In this document: piece by piece, positions 25,140 through 35,413 of the stretch
Position numbering within the stretch: position 1 is the stretch's first letter
How the letters are laid out: every line of letters begins with the position of its first letter
From: Hydrangea macrophylla
Taxonomy: Eukaryota; Streptophyta; Magnoliopsida; Cornales; Hydrangeaceae
Direction: 5' to 3'
Length of the DNA: 64,000 nt
NCBI GenBank assembly: GCA_033977485.1
Contig: CM066985.1
Location: 77,009,045-77,073,044, forward strand
Notes under the pieces: generated by a model
Databases searched by the model: none
What the model was told of the DNA's origin: nothing
The model's input: only the letters and a program-made list of their open reading frames with translations
Made by a program: the position numbers and the translations under genes

Positions 25140-25924
25140 AATTTTGATATCAGAGCAATAGGTTAGAGCCTTTTGGGACGAGAGATGAATACGACGCGTA
25201 AAAAAAAAAGTAGAAAAAAAAATGCATGTATTTGATAATCATAACACATAACTACATGTAGAAGCATACATGTTTACAACAAGTGATTTAAATATTGTTT
25301 GAGCATGCATATCATATTGCATGCATTCTACATATTGTAATATGTGGAGAGATGGTTGGAAGCTTCATTGTGGAAAAAAAAAGGAGTATAAAGGGGAATA
25401 TTTTTCCATATGTTGAATTGATTGAGTTGGAAAGATTAATTGAGAATTTAGTAAGAAAATCCATGTTTGGGAATATTTGTGGAATTTGGGTTCAGAAATC
25501 AAGGGTTAAGTTGGTCATCTTGAAATGATTTGGCGGGTATCATTTTATCAACGGTATTGACTTGATAAAGGGTTATTGAGAATTGGGTTATGAATGCGAG
25601 TATGGATTTCCTTTCGAATATTATTATTTGTGAAGATTATTTCTTACTTTCTGCTAAGAAATTGGGCATCTGGATTTCTTTATTTACGGTGGGTCTTCTA
25701 GTATTCAAATATTATAATTTGGAAAAATCTGGATTTCTTATGATTTATTATGGGCACTATGAGCAGATACGATATTATTATTATCTCTTATTTTTCAATT
25801 TATTCGGTGATGATCTTTGGGAGTATTTATCGAGCTCATTATATTCTCTTGGGATTGAGAGTGAAATACTGAGTTTGTCCTGGTAATAAGATATTGGGGA
25901 ATTTATCCAGTCGCTTAAGTTATC

Positions 25925-26030
25925 TTGGGTTGTTGAGGAATCTCTCAACTCTATTTGGGTTATATTGGGTTGTTAAGGAATCTCTCAACTCTATTTGGGT
26001 TATATTGGCTTGTTGAGGAATCTCTCAACA
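25925..26030. repeat. 40-bp tandem repeat, about 2.7 copies
   Basis: Units start TTGGGTTGTTGAGG, TTGGGTTGTTAAGG and TTGGCTTGTTGAGG at 25925, 25965 and 26005. They lie in the internal region of the LARD-like element and have no coding sense. Confidence 0.85.
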
Positions 26031-26110
26031 TAAATTTATTTATTTCAATTTCTTGGGATGCATCTATTTTTATCAAATAATGATTGGTTCTCCAACGTGT
26101 CAGTATGAAG

Positions 26111-26317
26111 TAGGGGTGTAAACGGTTCGGTTCGGTTCGGTTCGGTGTGGTTTTTGACAAAACCGATCGGTTTCGGTTCGGTTCGGTTCGGTTCGGTTCG
26201 GAGTGTGTAAATTTTCGGTTCGATTTCGGTTTTGCACTGCACAAATTAAATTAAAACCGACCGAACCGATCGGTTCGGTTCGGTTTGTCGATTTGGTTCG
26301 GTTTTTGAACACCCCTA
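26111..26317. mobile_element. hAT MITE with TTCGG simple-repeat interior, TSD GTATGAAG
   Basis: 207 bp starting TAGGGGTGTAAACGG and ending GAACACCCCTA, flanked by the 8-bp duplication GTATGAAG (26103-26110 and 26318-26325). The interior is several blocks of CGGTT pentamers in both orientations (GGTTCGGTTCGG and AACCGACCGAACCG), so the element can fold on itself. It encodes nothing. Confidence 0.9.
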
Positions 26318-27429
26318 GTATGAAGAGTAGATTTGGGGTCAATTAAAAGTAACAGACTTTTCCATTGTGTTTCTATCGATTGGGTGTCACTACGGTTATG
26401 AATCATTCTTTTCTGGTTAGGGTTTTGGTTGATTGGGATCAAGACTAAGTAGCTGTGCTCTACGAATAATTAATTGGGTTGATTGGCTATACAGGGTAAC
26501 AGAATTTTCCAGCAGACATCTGAATTTGAAAATGGGTTTACAAGTTTAGTAAGTAGTAATCTTTTTGACATCCAAACCACTGCAAGACTTGTTTAACCAC
26601 CATGTGCCTCAGGTAATAATATTTCTATTATTTCTTTGTACTATATATGTAAGCAATGGAGATCTGACTATTGCACTGCACTGTAGCAATTGTCAGGTAT
26701 CCTAGTATATCACTGGAAACTTTCAGACTTTGAATTTAGTTACTAATAATGTATTAGAAATTTCTAGGATATTTGAATTATGTTAAGTGAGTTATATATG
26801 TTTAAATTAGTAGAAAATGTTTTGAAATCATCTTTTGTGAAGGAAAAAAAAAACTGATCTATTGTGAATCAGGAAGTGTTTAAAAATATTTTGATAAAGA
26901 AAATGGTTGGAGTTGACTCAACTTGGATAAGGGGGAAATTGGTGAAAATGATTTTAATTAATATAGGTATCTCAATTGTTGTTTAAAGGAGTTATTAATG
27001 GAAAATATTTTGATTATATGATAGTTGTGTAAACATTTTTATTTTATGGAGAAAGATTTCAAATGAAGACTATTGGGCTAGGAAGCTCAAATGAGTATGT
27101 CACACCCCTAACCCGCCCCCACGGATTAGGACACGTGTAACAAGACTATACGCACCCAAAATACACTCATAAGTAAGAACCATGTTAGTTATGAAGGTAA
27201 AACATGATTTGAAGTAGTTTAAAACTACTATGCTGAGATAAAATAGCCCAAGGGCAAAATGGTCATTAATAAAATATGACAAAATTTTACATCAAAAGAT
27301 AGCTCTTTGAGTCCCGGTTCCAATTCAAAAAACGGCGCATGAATTCGAATTTTCTACAAAGAGTTATGCCCGTTTCCGTAAAAGCCGTCAGAAAATGTTT
27401 CCAAAATCACTGTTTTGGGCAGAGGGGCA

Positions 27430-27465
27430 TTCGACCGGTCGAGCGGGTCAATTCGACCGGTCCAG
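27430..27465. repeat. Paired palindromes (CCGG type), first pair
   Basis: Starts at 27430 and 27452, 22 bp apart; each has one diverged end (TTCGACCGGTCGAG and TTCGACCGGTCCAG). Confidence 0.85.
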
Positions 27466-27912
27466 ATACCCTCTGAACCATATTTTCCCCCATTTAACAT
27501 TCTAAGAAGTCCCCAAACACACAAGTCACTTGGGGTTACTTCACAACCAACTTAGAACTATCGAAAAGTGCACAAAAGCACCGAAACTCATCAAATCACG
27601 CAACCGTTGGAAGATTTCAACTTATTCCAATTGAATTTCAACAAGAAACTAACTCAAGTTCATTCTAAGAGTTAGCATATGCATGAAAACATTTTGAGGA
27701 AGAGTTTGAAGCTTTGTTTAAACAAGTTTGAGCCAAAGAACACTAGTATAACTTGTGTTGATTAAGAAATTCCGCGAAAAATACTTATCAACCTTTGGAA
27801 CTAAAAGTAAAGTTTCTATAGGTCAATGGGACCCCAAAGGTACCCTCTTGGCCTTTTATAAGTTAAAACAAAACATAGGAACATTTAAAATCAAAGGGCT
27901 GGCAGTGGGTTT

Positions 27913-27948
27913 TTCGACCGGTCGAACGGGTCCCTTCGACCGGTCGAA
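27913..27948. repeat. Paired palindromes (CCGG type), second pair
   Basis: Two perfect TTCGACCGGTCGAA copies at 27913 and 27935, again 22 bp apart with an 8-bp spacer of different sequence. Confidence 0.9.
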
Positions 27949-28521
27949 AGCCCCTCTGCAGAACCATTTCTGCAGCAGCAACTTTCAACCTATTTACATG
28001 AAGTTTTGAAACCAAAAACTCACTCAAACACTTTGAAACCTTACAAAACCTCTTGAACATAACTCAAATACACCTTGGAATACTTTTAAACTCCTTACAC
28101 TAGTACCCAAGCTTAATTGAGTCAAAATAAGCCATACAAGCCCAAACCTTGGTTACACTAGGATGAACATAGAATTTTGTTGGAAGAGAGTTCAAAACTT
28201 CACATATAACTTAGTTACAAGCGTAACTTGTCCAAAACTAATTGCGATATTGTAACGCCCTGTATTTTTATTATCATTAATAAATAAATACGGCATTTCA
28301 TTTCCATGAGCATCTGTTTTAATTTCTATTTATAAACATTTATCTGGGGTCAAACCGTAATTTCCAAAATATTTTCTGTGGTTTCAAAATCGATATCTAT
28401 ATTTTTGTATAACCGGGATTTTAATTCCTACGTTAATATAATTTTCTGTATTTTTATTCCAACCGTAAAATACCAGTTAATGTTTTAAAACTGCGACTAC
28501 ATCGCGTCTTGGGTGTGGGAG

Positions 28522-28592
28522 CACGTGAGCTCAACCACACCGTGTAAAATCCTTCCCTTGCTTGGAGCCCAATTTTGGGCACAGTTTATATA
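28522..28592 (+). promoter_or_regulatory. Putative LTR promoter: G-box and TATA
   Basis: CACGTG at 28522-28527 and TTTATATAT at about 28585-28593, some 60 bp apart, then CT-rich sequence. The same arrangement is in the 3' LTR (35685-35690 and about 35748-35756). The position suits U3, but the transcript start is inferred. Confidence 0.45.
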
Positions 28593-29279
28593 TGTGTGTG
28601 TATCTCTAAATTTCTCACAGTATCTCTCATTCTCTCCATAACTCTCCATTGTTCTCTCTTTCTCTCAAAATCAAACACACACACACATACAGATTATATA
28701 TATATATATACACTGTCACATACATAGATATATAGCTATATATATCTCAAAATCAAGAACGGGAAGAATTTCGGAACGACGGAATTCTCGACGGATTTTT
28801 ACGGCGGAAGTTCTCGGCCTTTAATTTTCTGTATAATCGGCTCTGTGAGTAATTTAAACTCACTCTCAATGTCTATATATGTGTATTTCAGTGTATATAT
28901 GTGTGTATATGTGTATATATATCAATACACCATTAAAGCTTGGAAATTGAAGTTTTAGAAATCGTAACCAAAATCGATTCTGTAAATTGGGAATGGAAGA
29001 TATTGATCCCGATAAGCTGTGGTTCAAATCCTACACAGTAATTTACCCGTATCGCGACGAACCGTTGATTTTAAGTTTTGTCACTCTAACTTTAATCGCG
29101 AATAACTAGTGATATAATCCGTATTAGTTAAAATTGATCGCGTATTCTTAATCTACGCGGAAAACCGAGGAGAACCATATATCACATGTCTTAGTACGAA
29201 CAGATTCTGAAAATGGGTAAATTTCAGTTTTAAAACCAGAAACAGGGGAGAAGACGAAGAAGATGACATTCTGCAAGAA

Positions 29280-29442
29280 CTCGCGCGCGCGACCCGCTCG
29301 CGCGAGGTTCGCTCGCGCGGCCCGCTCGCGCGGACCTTTCCCCCCCCTCGCGCGCGCGATCCGCTCGCGCGACCTGTCCAGCCCCTCCGCTCGCGCGATC
29401 TGCCCTCCCCCTCGCTCGCGCGATCCGCTCGCGCGAGGTGGC
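29280..29442. repeat. CTCGCGCG palindrome array, 5' LTR
   Basis: At least eight copies of the core CTCGCGCG, often as GCTCGCGCGA, at irregular short spacing (13-17 bp within tight groups) between C-rich spacers. It is strongly CpG-rich in an otherwise AT-rich LTR. The matching 3' LTR array (36444-36602) has a different order of units. Confidence 0.9.
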
Positions 29443-29733
29443 AGTTTTGGCAGTTTGTGTGATTTTTGGTAAGGGACTGTTTGGAAAATGTTTTAAAAGT
29501 TTTTAAAGAACAGTTTGGCAAAAATATTGTTTTAAAGGCCTACGTTTTAAGAATTGTACGAAACAAGAACAACTTAGGCCGAAATTTATGCTCGTACGAT
29601 TATCCGGCTTTGTGATTTATTAATGATGTTATTTATGAAACATTGACATACATATTAGGGTTGAGGTTGTGTCAACATGCATGTGTGTGAGAAAGCGTGA
29701 AAAGAGTAAAGAGTAGCGGTCTGGTGTGCGACC

Positions 29734-30089
29734 TCAATATCGATCGGATAGTATTCCTGGTATTGGAGGCGACAGTGTCGTGTACGACTTAGATATCGAT
29801 CGGATATTATTCCTGGTATCTAGGGCGCTTGTTTCGGATATTGATCGGATAGTATTCCTGATATCCGAAGCGATGGTGGTAGTGTTGTGTACGGCTTAGA
29901 TATCGATCGGATATTATTCCTGGTATCTAAGGCGCTTGTTTCGGATATTGATCGGATAGTATTCCTGGTATCCGAAATGATGGTATTGAGTGTGGCTTAG
30001 ATATCGATCGGATATTATTCCTGGTATCTGAAGCGATAGTTTGGTGTGCTGTTTTGGATATCGATCGGATAGTATTCCTGGTATCTAAG
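29734..30089 (+). repeat. Seven-unit inverted-repeat (hairpin) array, 5' LTR
   Basis: Seven copies of a unit with constant centre (TCGATCGGATA-K-TATTCCTGG) and variable, mutually complementary arms, at about 29734-29766, 29789-29824, 29832-29869, 29896-29930, 29939-29976, 29997-30032 and 30053-30089. Arms: CAATA/TATTG (copy 1), TTAGATA/TATCTAR (2 and 4), TTCGGATA/TATCCGAA (3 and 5), TTAGATA/TATCTGA (6), TTGGATA/TATCTAA (7). Differences are compensated, or become G-T pairs. Confidence 0.85.
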
Positions 30090-30697
30090 ATAATGGTTTG
30101 GTTGTGTTGAGTTTTGTTGAGAGAAAAGAGTCAGAAAGATGAGATATTACATTGTTCATGCATGGTCGCATATTTATTGCTTTCTTTTATTCCCCATGGC
30201 TTATGTTGGAATTGGAACCTTGAATATATTGTTTTTAAAAGTTAAATTGCACCGTTGTTTATATGCTTATATATACATTGCGAGCACTTGTTTATTTTGC
30301 TCACCAGCTTTCATAAGCTGACGGCGTTGATGCGTCCTGGACTGTATGTCCAGATTTTCAGGGTCAGGAGCAGCCAGGGTATTTTGACTATGCTACTTAG
30401 AGTCAAGAGACTTTCCAGGAGGCTGCTTTATATTTCCCTATGTCTTTTAATTTGGGCTTTGTAATAAACTAGTTTAGACTTTTGAATAAGGCGTTTTGTG
30501 CCTAAGACTATGACTGTTGTAATAGTTTAGTAAGTTTTTTATTTCGGAGCTTATGTTTTTGTTAGTATCCTTTGCTCTAGAAATGTTTGTTAAGTTATTT
30601 GTTGCAGGGACAATTGGTCACACTCACTTGTCACGACCTACGAGTCCATAAAGGAAATTAAATGCTTTCCTGAATTATGCTACGTCGGGGCGTGACA

Positions 30698-30869
30698 GGC
30701 TTTTTGGTATCAAAGCCAGGTTATGGCTCGACCAATTGTCCAGAACACATAGGATCTCCCGTTAAGATAGAATTAAGATAAGATAGTTCGACTTCGTTCC
30801 GTGTTTAGTCGCTGTCTATCGTTTAGAATTTTCTTTCTTCTCGAGAGGTTGACCGAATTCTGTTGATTG
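30698..30869 (+). other. Primer-binding site and leader before gag
   Basis: TGGTATCAAAGCC at 30705-30717 resembles the complement of the initiator tRNA-Met 3' end. About 150 nt of leader follow. The reading frame is already open at 30867 (a TTG); the first ATG is at 30870. Confidence 0.8.
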
Positions 30870-33800
30870 ATGGATAGGTACCGTTCTCTCGATCAGATGG
30901 CTGGAAGAAATCTCAGGAATCGTCCCGCTATTGAAGATGCACCGCCAGTAATAGATCCAACCGGGATGTTCGAAGCTTTTGTAAGGAGGTTGGAAAGGGT
31001 TAGTGATCAGAACGCAAGGAACAATAATCAGAATGGGAATTACAACGGGAATGGAAGGCAAGCCCACCAGACTGGAGACAAGCTTCTCAAGGAATTTCAT
31101 GCTCTGCGACCTGAGTATTTTGCTGGAACTGATGAACCCTGGCAAGCGGAACAGTGGCTACGTCAGATGGAGCGTATCTTTGAGACCATAGAGTGCACTG
31201 ATCTGGAGAAGAAGCGTCTGGCTATCTTTCAGCTATCTTATTCAGCGGCTGATTGGTGGGATGCAGAAAAGGCGACCATTGGGGAAGAAGCTGCAAGAAG
31301 AATGCCGTGGGTGGTGTTTAAGGAAAGATTTCTTGAGAAGTATTTCCCCGAAGAAGAGAAGGACAAGAGGGAGAAAGAGTTTATGGAGTTGACTCAAGGG
31401 AATCTGACTGTCCGAGAGTACACTACTCGATTTGAGCGTCTGTCTCGCTTTGCTCCACATATGGTGGACACACCCCAGAGGAAAATCAAGAAGTATCACC
31501 GAGGTCTCAACCTGTCTCTCAGACATTTGACTATGGGGCATCTGGGCCAGTCATTTGAAGCTCTGGTGAGATTGGCTACGGGGTTAGAGAATGATGGGTG
31601 TCAGAATTCGAAGCCGTTTGGAAATCGACCTCCGCAGAAGGGTTATCCCGGACAGAAACCAGGGTACCCTCAAGGACAGAAAAGGACCTGGGATGGAGGG
31701 AAGAAACCTCAACAGACACAAGCAGTTCAGCAGTATCAGCCTCTAGCAATAGAAGGGGCCAAAAACAACAACTGCTTCAATTGTGGTAATCCCGGTCACC
31801 GAGCTAAAGATTGCAGACAGACTAGGCGTGCTGATTGTCCGGGAATTGTGTGCTATAATTGTGGCATGCCAGGTCACATAAGTCCGGAGTGCAAGGCTCC
31901 TAGGAAAGGCAACTATGGTCAGCAAGGACAGGCCCGCCTGAATGCTGTTATTCCCGAGGCTGCTGGTTATGAAGAAACAGGGTATGGAGGAGGTGCTTAT
32001 GAGGAAGGATTGCCTGAGCAACGAGCAGTGGAAGGTACTCTAACCTTGTTTAACTCTCATGTTAAAGTTTTATTTGACACGGGTGCTACACATTCCTTTA
32101 TATCTGTTAAGATCGTTCAGAAGTTGGGAATCGTACCGCATCGTTTAGAGGAAGCTTTGAGTGCTGTCTCACCCTTAGGGACCACAGTCAAGTTATTACA
32201 TGTGTGTAAGGATTGTCCTCTTCGGTTAGGAGACCGCGAACTTTTGGCAAGATTGGTGGTTCTGTCGATGAAGGAGTTCGATATAATCCTGGGAATGGAT
32301 TGGCTCGAGAAGAATCATGCAAAGTTGGATTGTGCAAAGAAGAAGATCACATTTGCGGACAAGGGGAATCGACTCTTCGATTTCCAATGTAACCCTTCGG
32401 GTGATATGTTCCTCACTAGATGCCTAGCAAACATTGAGGTTGTCAGTGCAGAGGTGACAGTATCATCAATACCGGTAATCAAAGAGTTCGAGGAAGTATT
32501 CCGAGATATTTCAGGATTACCGCCGGAAAGGGACATAGAATTCTGTGTGGAATTGGTGCCAGGTACTCGACCTATAACCAAGGTTCCCTACAGGATGGCC
32601 CCTACAGAGTTGTTGGAGCTGAAGGAACAAGTTCAAGAACTTGAGAAGTTGGGTTTTGTTCGTCCAAGTACTTCACCCTGGGGAGCACCAGTGTTGTTTG
32701 TGAAGAAGAAGGATGGGTCAATGCGGTTGTGTATTGACTACCGAGAACTAAATAAGGTTACTATCAAGAATAAGTACCCTTTACCTCGGATAGACGATCT
32801 GTTTGATCAGTTGCAAGGAGCCACGACCTTTTCTAAGATTGATCTACGGTCAGGGTATCACCAGTTGAGGGTGCGGAAGGAGGATATACCTAAGACTGCT
32901 TTCAGGACGAGATACGGACACTATGAGTTCTTAGTGATGCCGTTTGGGATGACGAATGCTCCGGCTGTGTTTATGGACTTGATGAACAGAGTATTCAAGC
33001 CATACTTGGATCAATTCGTTATTGTTTTTATTGATGATATTTTGATCTATTCCAAGTCAGAGGAAGAGCATGAACAACACCTGAGGATCGCATTGCAGAC
33101 TCTCAAGGATCACCGCCTGTATGCTAAATTCAGCAAGTGTGAATTCTGGCTTCAGGAAGTTAAGTTTCTCGGGCATGTGATCTCTCAACAAGGAATCGCA
33201 GTTGACTCCTCCAAAACCGATGCAGTGGCGAATTGGACTCGGCCGACCAATGCTACAGAAGTCAGAAGTTTTCTGGGACTAGCTGGTTACTATCGGAGAT
33301 TTGTAGAAGGTTTCTCCAAGATAGCAGCCCCGTTAACTGGTTTGACTAAGAAAGATTTGAAGTTCGAATGGACTGATAAGCATGAACGCGCTTTTCTGAA
33401 ATTGAAAGAGAGATTGACAACAGCGCCAGTGCTTGCGATACCAAGGGATGGTGAGAAGTTCACTATTTTTAGTGACGCCTCGTATCAAGGATTGGGATGT
33501 GTCCTTATGCAAGACGGAAAGGTTATCGCATATGGTTCACGACAGTTGAAGCCGAATGAATTGAATTACCCAACTCATGATTTGGAGCTGGCAGCAGTAG
33601 TGTTCGCGCTCAAGACCTGGAGACACTACCTCTACGGGGAGAAGTTTGATTTGTTCTCAGACCACAAGAGCCTCAAGTATTTGTTTACTCAGAAGGAGTT
33701 GAACATGAGGCAACGTAGGTGGATGGAGCTGATTAAGGATTACGACTTTACATTAGAGTACCACCCCGGTAAGGCTAATGTAGTCGCTGACGCCCTAAGC

Positions 33801-35369
33801 CGGAAGCCTCGAGGAATGATTGCTTCATTGATGTTGAGGGAATGGAAAGCTTTAGAGACAATCGCAGAATTTGATGTGCAGATTTCTGAGGGAAGTGTCG
33901 GGCAACACTTTGGATGCCTCGTGGTACAACCAACACTTGTGAGTCGAATTATCGAAGCCCAGAAGGGAGATGAGAAGTTTCAAGCATGGTTCGCCAAGAT
34001 GTTAGAGAAGGACCCGACAGAATGGAAGGTTGGGGCCGATGGAGGGTACAGGTGTCGAGACAGATTGTGTGTGCCAGATTCAGGAGATTTGAGAAAAGAT
34101 ATTCTCGAAGAAGCACATAAATCGAGACTGACAGTACACCCAGGAGGAACAAAGATGTATAAAGACCTGAAGAGAAACTTCTGGTGGGAAGGGATGAAAC
34201 GAGAAGTAGCCGAGTTTGTGTCTAAATGTTTGACTTGTCAACAAGTGAAGGCCGAACATCAGAGACCCTCGGGATTGTTGCAACCCTTACCTGTCCCAGG
34301 ATGGAAGTGGGAACACATAACTATGGATTTCGTGGTTGGATTACCCCGGTCACAACAGAATCATGATGCGATTTGGGTAATTGTGGATCGTTTGACGAAG
34401 TCTGCACACTTTATCGCGTACAATATGACTTACCCAGTAGAACGGATGAGTCGAATGTATCTTCAACAAGTGGTGCGACTGCACGGTGCACCCGTATCTA
34501 TTGTATCAGACCGCGATGCACGCTTTACCTCGGGATTTTGGGAAAGTCTGCAGAAGGCTATGGGAACTTCGCTCAAGATGAGTACTGCATTCCATCCTCA
34601 GACCGATGGACAGACCGAGCGTGTTAATCAGATAATGGAAGATATGCTCAGAGCTTGTGCAATTGACTTTGAAGAGTCTTGGGAGACGCACTTACCTTTG
34701 GTTGAATTTGCGTATAACAACAGTTATCACTCGAGTATTGGAATGGCGCCATTCGAAGCTTTGTACGGACGGCCTTGTCGATCTCCATTATGTTGGGCTG
34801 AAGTGGGAGACAGAGAACTTTTGGGACCAGATTTGGTGAGAGAGACCAATGAGAAGATTTCACTGGTCAAGGAAAGGATGAAAACTGCACAGAGTAGGCA
34901 CAAGAGTTATGCGGATCGACGTCGAAAGGACTTGGAGTTCAGTATCGGTGATCACGTACTCCTTAAGGTTTCACCTGTTCGTGGAGTAGTACGTTTTGGT
35001 CAGAAGAGAGGGAAGTTGGCACCTCGTTTCATCGGACCGTTCGAGATTTTGGAGCGTGTTGGGAAAGTGGCTTATCGGCTCGCGTTGCCACCAAAGATGT
35101 CTGGTGTTCATAATGTGTTCCATGTCAGTATGTTAAGGAAATACATACGGGATCCTTCACATGTGGTTAATTTTGATTATATTGAGACGAGTCAGAGTGT
35201 TGTCTACAAGGATAGACCTGTGAGAATTCTCGACCAGAGTATCAAGAGGCTGAGGAGAAGAGACGTTCCTTTGGTTAAGGTTCAGTGGAGGCATCATGAC
35301 GAAGGAGAGGCGTCGTGGGAGTTAGAATCAGACATGAGGACTAGATACCCCGAGTTGTTTCAGGATTAG
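30870..35369 (+). CDS. Gag-Pol polyprotein of the Tekay-type chromovirus, 1,499 aa
   Basis: Single frame with no stop. In order: Retrotrans_gag domain (about residues 75-230, with WW/F motifs such as ADWWDAEK); two CCHC zinc knuckles ([14 protein letters not shown] about 302-315, [14 protein letters not shown] about 326-340); aspartic protease ([12 protein letters not shown] about 405); reverse transcriptase ([12 protein letters not shown] and the FIDD catalytic motif about 720); RNase H ([10 protein letters not shown] about 870, DALSRKP at its end); integrase with an H2C2 zinc finger and a DD-E core (MDFVVGLP .. [14 protein letters not shown]); and a C-terminal chromodomain-like segment (VRILDQ .. 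[16 protein letters not shown]). The chromodomain and overall order place it among Tekay/Del chromoviruses, where it is thought to guide insertion to chromatin. Its frame ends 44 bp before the 3' LTR. Integrity and LTR identity suggest recent activity. Confidence 0.96.
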   Translation: MDRYRSLDQMAGRNLRNRPAIEDAPPVIDPTGMFEAFVRRLERVSDQNARNNNQNGNYNGNGRQAHQTGDKLLKEFHALRPEYFAGTDEPWQAEQWLRQMERIFETIECTDLEKKRLAIFQLSYSAADWWDAEKATIGEEAARRMPWVVFKERFLEKYFPEEEKDKREKEFMELTQGNLTVREYTTRFERLSRFAPHMVDTPQRKIKKYHRGLNLSLRHLTMGHLGQSFEALVRLATGLENDGCQNSKPFGNRPPQKGYPGQKPGYPQGQKRTWDGGKKPQQTQAVQQYQPLAIEGAKNNNCFNCGNPGHRAKDCRQTRRADCPGIVCYNCGMPGHISPECKAPRKGNYGQQGQARLNAVIPEAAGYEETGYGGGAYEEGLPEQRAVEGTLTLFNSHVKVLFDTGATHSFISVKIVQKLGIVPHRLEEALSAVSPLGTTVKLLHVCKDCPLRLGDRELLARLVVLSMKEFDIILGMDWLEKNHAKLDCAKKKITFADKGNRLFDFQCNPSGDMFLTRCLANIEVVSAEVTVSSIPVIKEFEEVFRDISGLPPERDIEFCVELVPGTRPITKVPYRMAPTELLELKEQVQELEKLGFVRPSTSPWGAPVLFVKKKDGSMRLCIDYRELNKVTIKNKYPLPRIDDLFDQLQGATTFSKIDLRSGYHQLRVRKEDIPKTAFRTRYGHYEFLVMPFGMTNAPAVFMDLMNRVFKPYLDQFVIVFIDDILIYSKSEEEHEQHLRIALQTLKDHRLYAKFSKCEFWLQEVKFLGHVISQQGIAVDSSKTDAVANWTRPTNATEVRSFLGLAGYYRRFVEGFSKIAAPLTGLTKKDLKFEWTDKHERAFLKLKERLTTAPVLAIPRDGEKFTIFSDASYQGLGCVLMQDGKVIAYGSRQLKPNELNYPTHDLELAAVVFALKTWRHYLYGEKFDLFSDHKSLKYLFTQKELNMRQRRWMELIKDYDFTLEYHPGKANVVADALSRKPRGMIASLMLREWKALETIAEFDVQISEGSVGQHFGCLVVQPTLVSRIIEAQKGDEKFQAWFAKMLEKDPTEWKVGADGGYRCRDRLCVPDSGDLRKDILEEAHKSRLTVHPGGTKMYKDLKRNFWWEGMKREVAEFVSKCLTCQQVKAEHQRPSGLLQPLPVPGWKWEHITMDFVVGLPRSQQNHDAIWVIVDRLTKSAHFIAYNMTYPVERMSRMYLQQVVRLHGAPVSIVSDRDARFTSGFWESLQKAMGTSLKMSTAFHPQTDGQTERVNQIMEDMLRACAIDFEESWETHLPLVEFAYNNSYHSSIGMAPFEALYGRPCRSPLCWAEVGDRELLGPDLVRETNEKISLVKERMKTAQSRHKSYADRRRKDLEFSIGDHVLLKVSPVRGVVRFGQKRGKLAPRFIGPFEILERVGKVAYRLALPPKMSGVHNVFHVSMLRKYIRDPSHVVNFDYIETSQSVVYKDRPVRILDQSIKRLRRRDVPLVKVQWRHHDEGEASWELESDMRTRYPELFQD

Positions 35370-35400
35370 TTAGCTCAGATTTCGGGGCGAAATCTCTGTT

Positions 35401-35413
35401 AAGGTGGGTAGGG
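35401..35413 (+). other. Polypurine tract of the Tekay element
   Basis: AAGGTGGGTAGGG lies directly before the 3' LTR at 35414, the priming place for plus-strand synthesis. Confidence 0.8.

Larger units (their letters stand above)
28251..30697 (+). repeat. 5' LTR of the Tekay element
   Basis: 2,447 bp. A G-box CACGTG (28522-28527) precedes a TATA box (about 28585-28592), then a pyrimidine-rich stretch that looks like a transcript start. After that come a TA/CA repeat, the CTCGCGCG array (29280-29442) and the seven-unit inverted-repeat array (29734-30089). If transcription starts near 28615, about 2 kb of the LTR is leader RNA. Confidence 0.95.

Noticed and set aside
25960..26342. Overlapping minus-strand frames rich in Asn-Arg-Thr-Glu-Pro
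   Set aside because: These are translations of the CGGTT pentamer runs of the hAT MITE and its flank, in several frames at once.
29153..29521. Minus-strand open frame with Arg/Glu/Ala-rich repeats
   Set aside because: It is the translation of the CTCGCGCG array in the Tekay LTR. The same frame in the other LTR has a different repeat order and there is no domain.
29734..30089. CRISPR-like array
   Set aside because: The repeats are inverted-repeat units with unequal spacing and partly repeated spacers, in a plant LTR. Nothing supports a CRISPR system.
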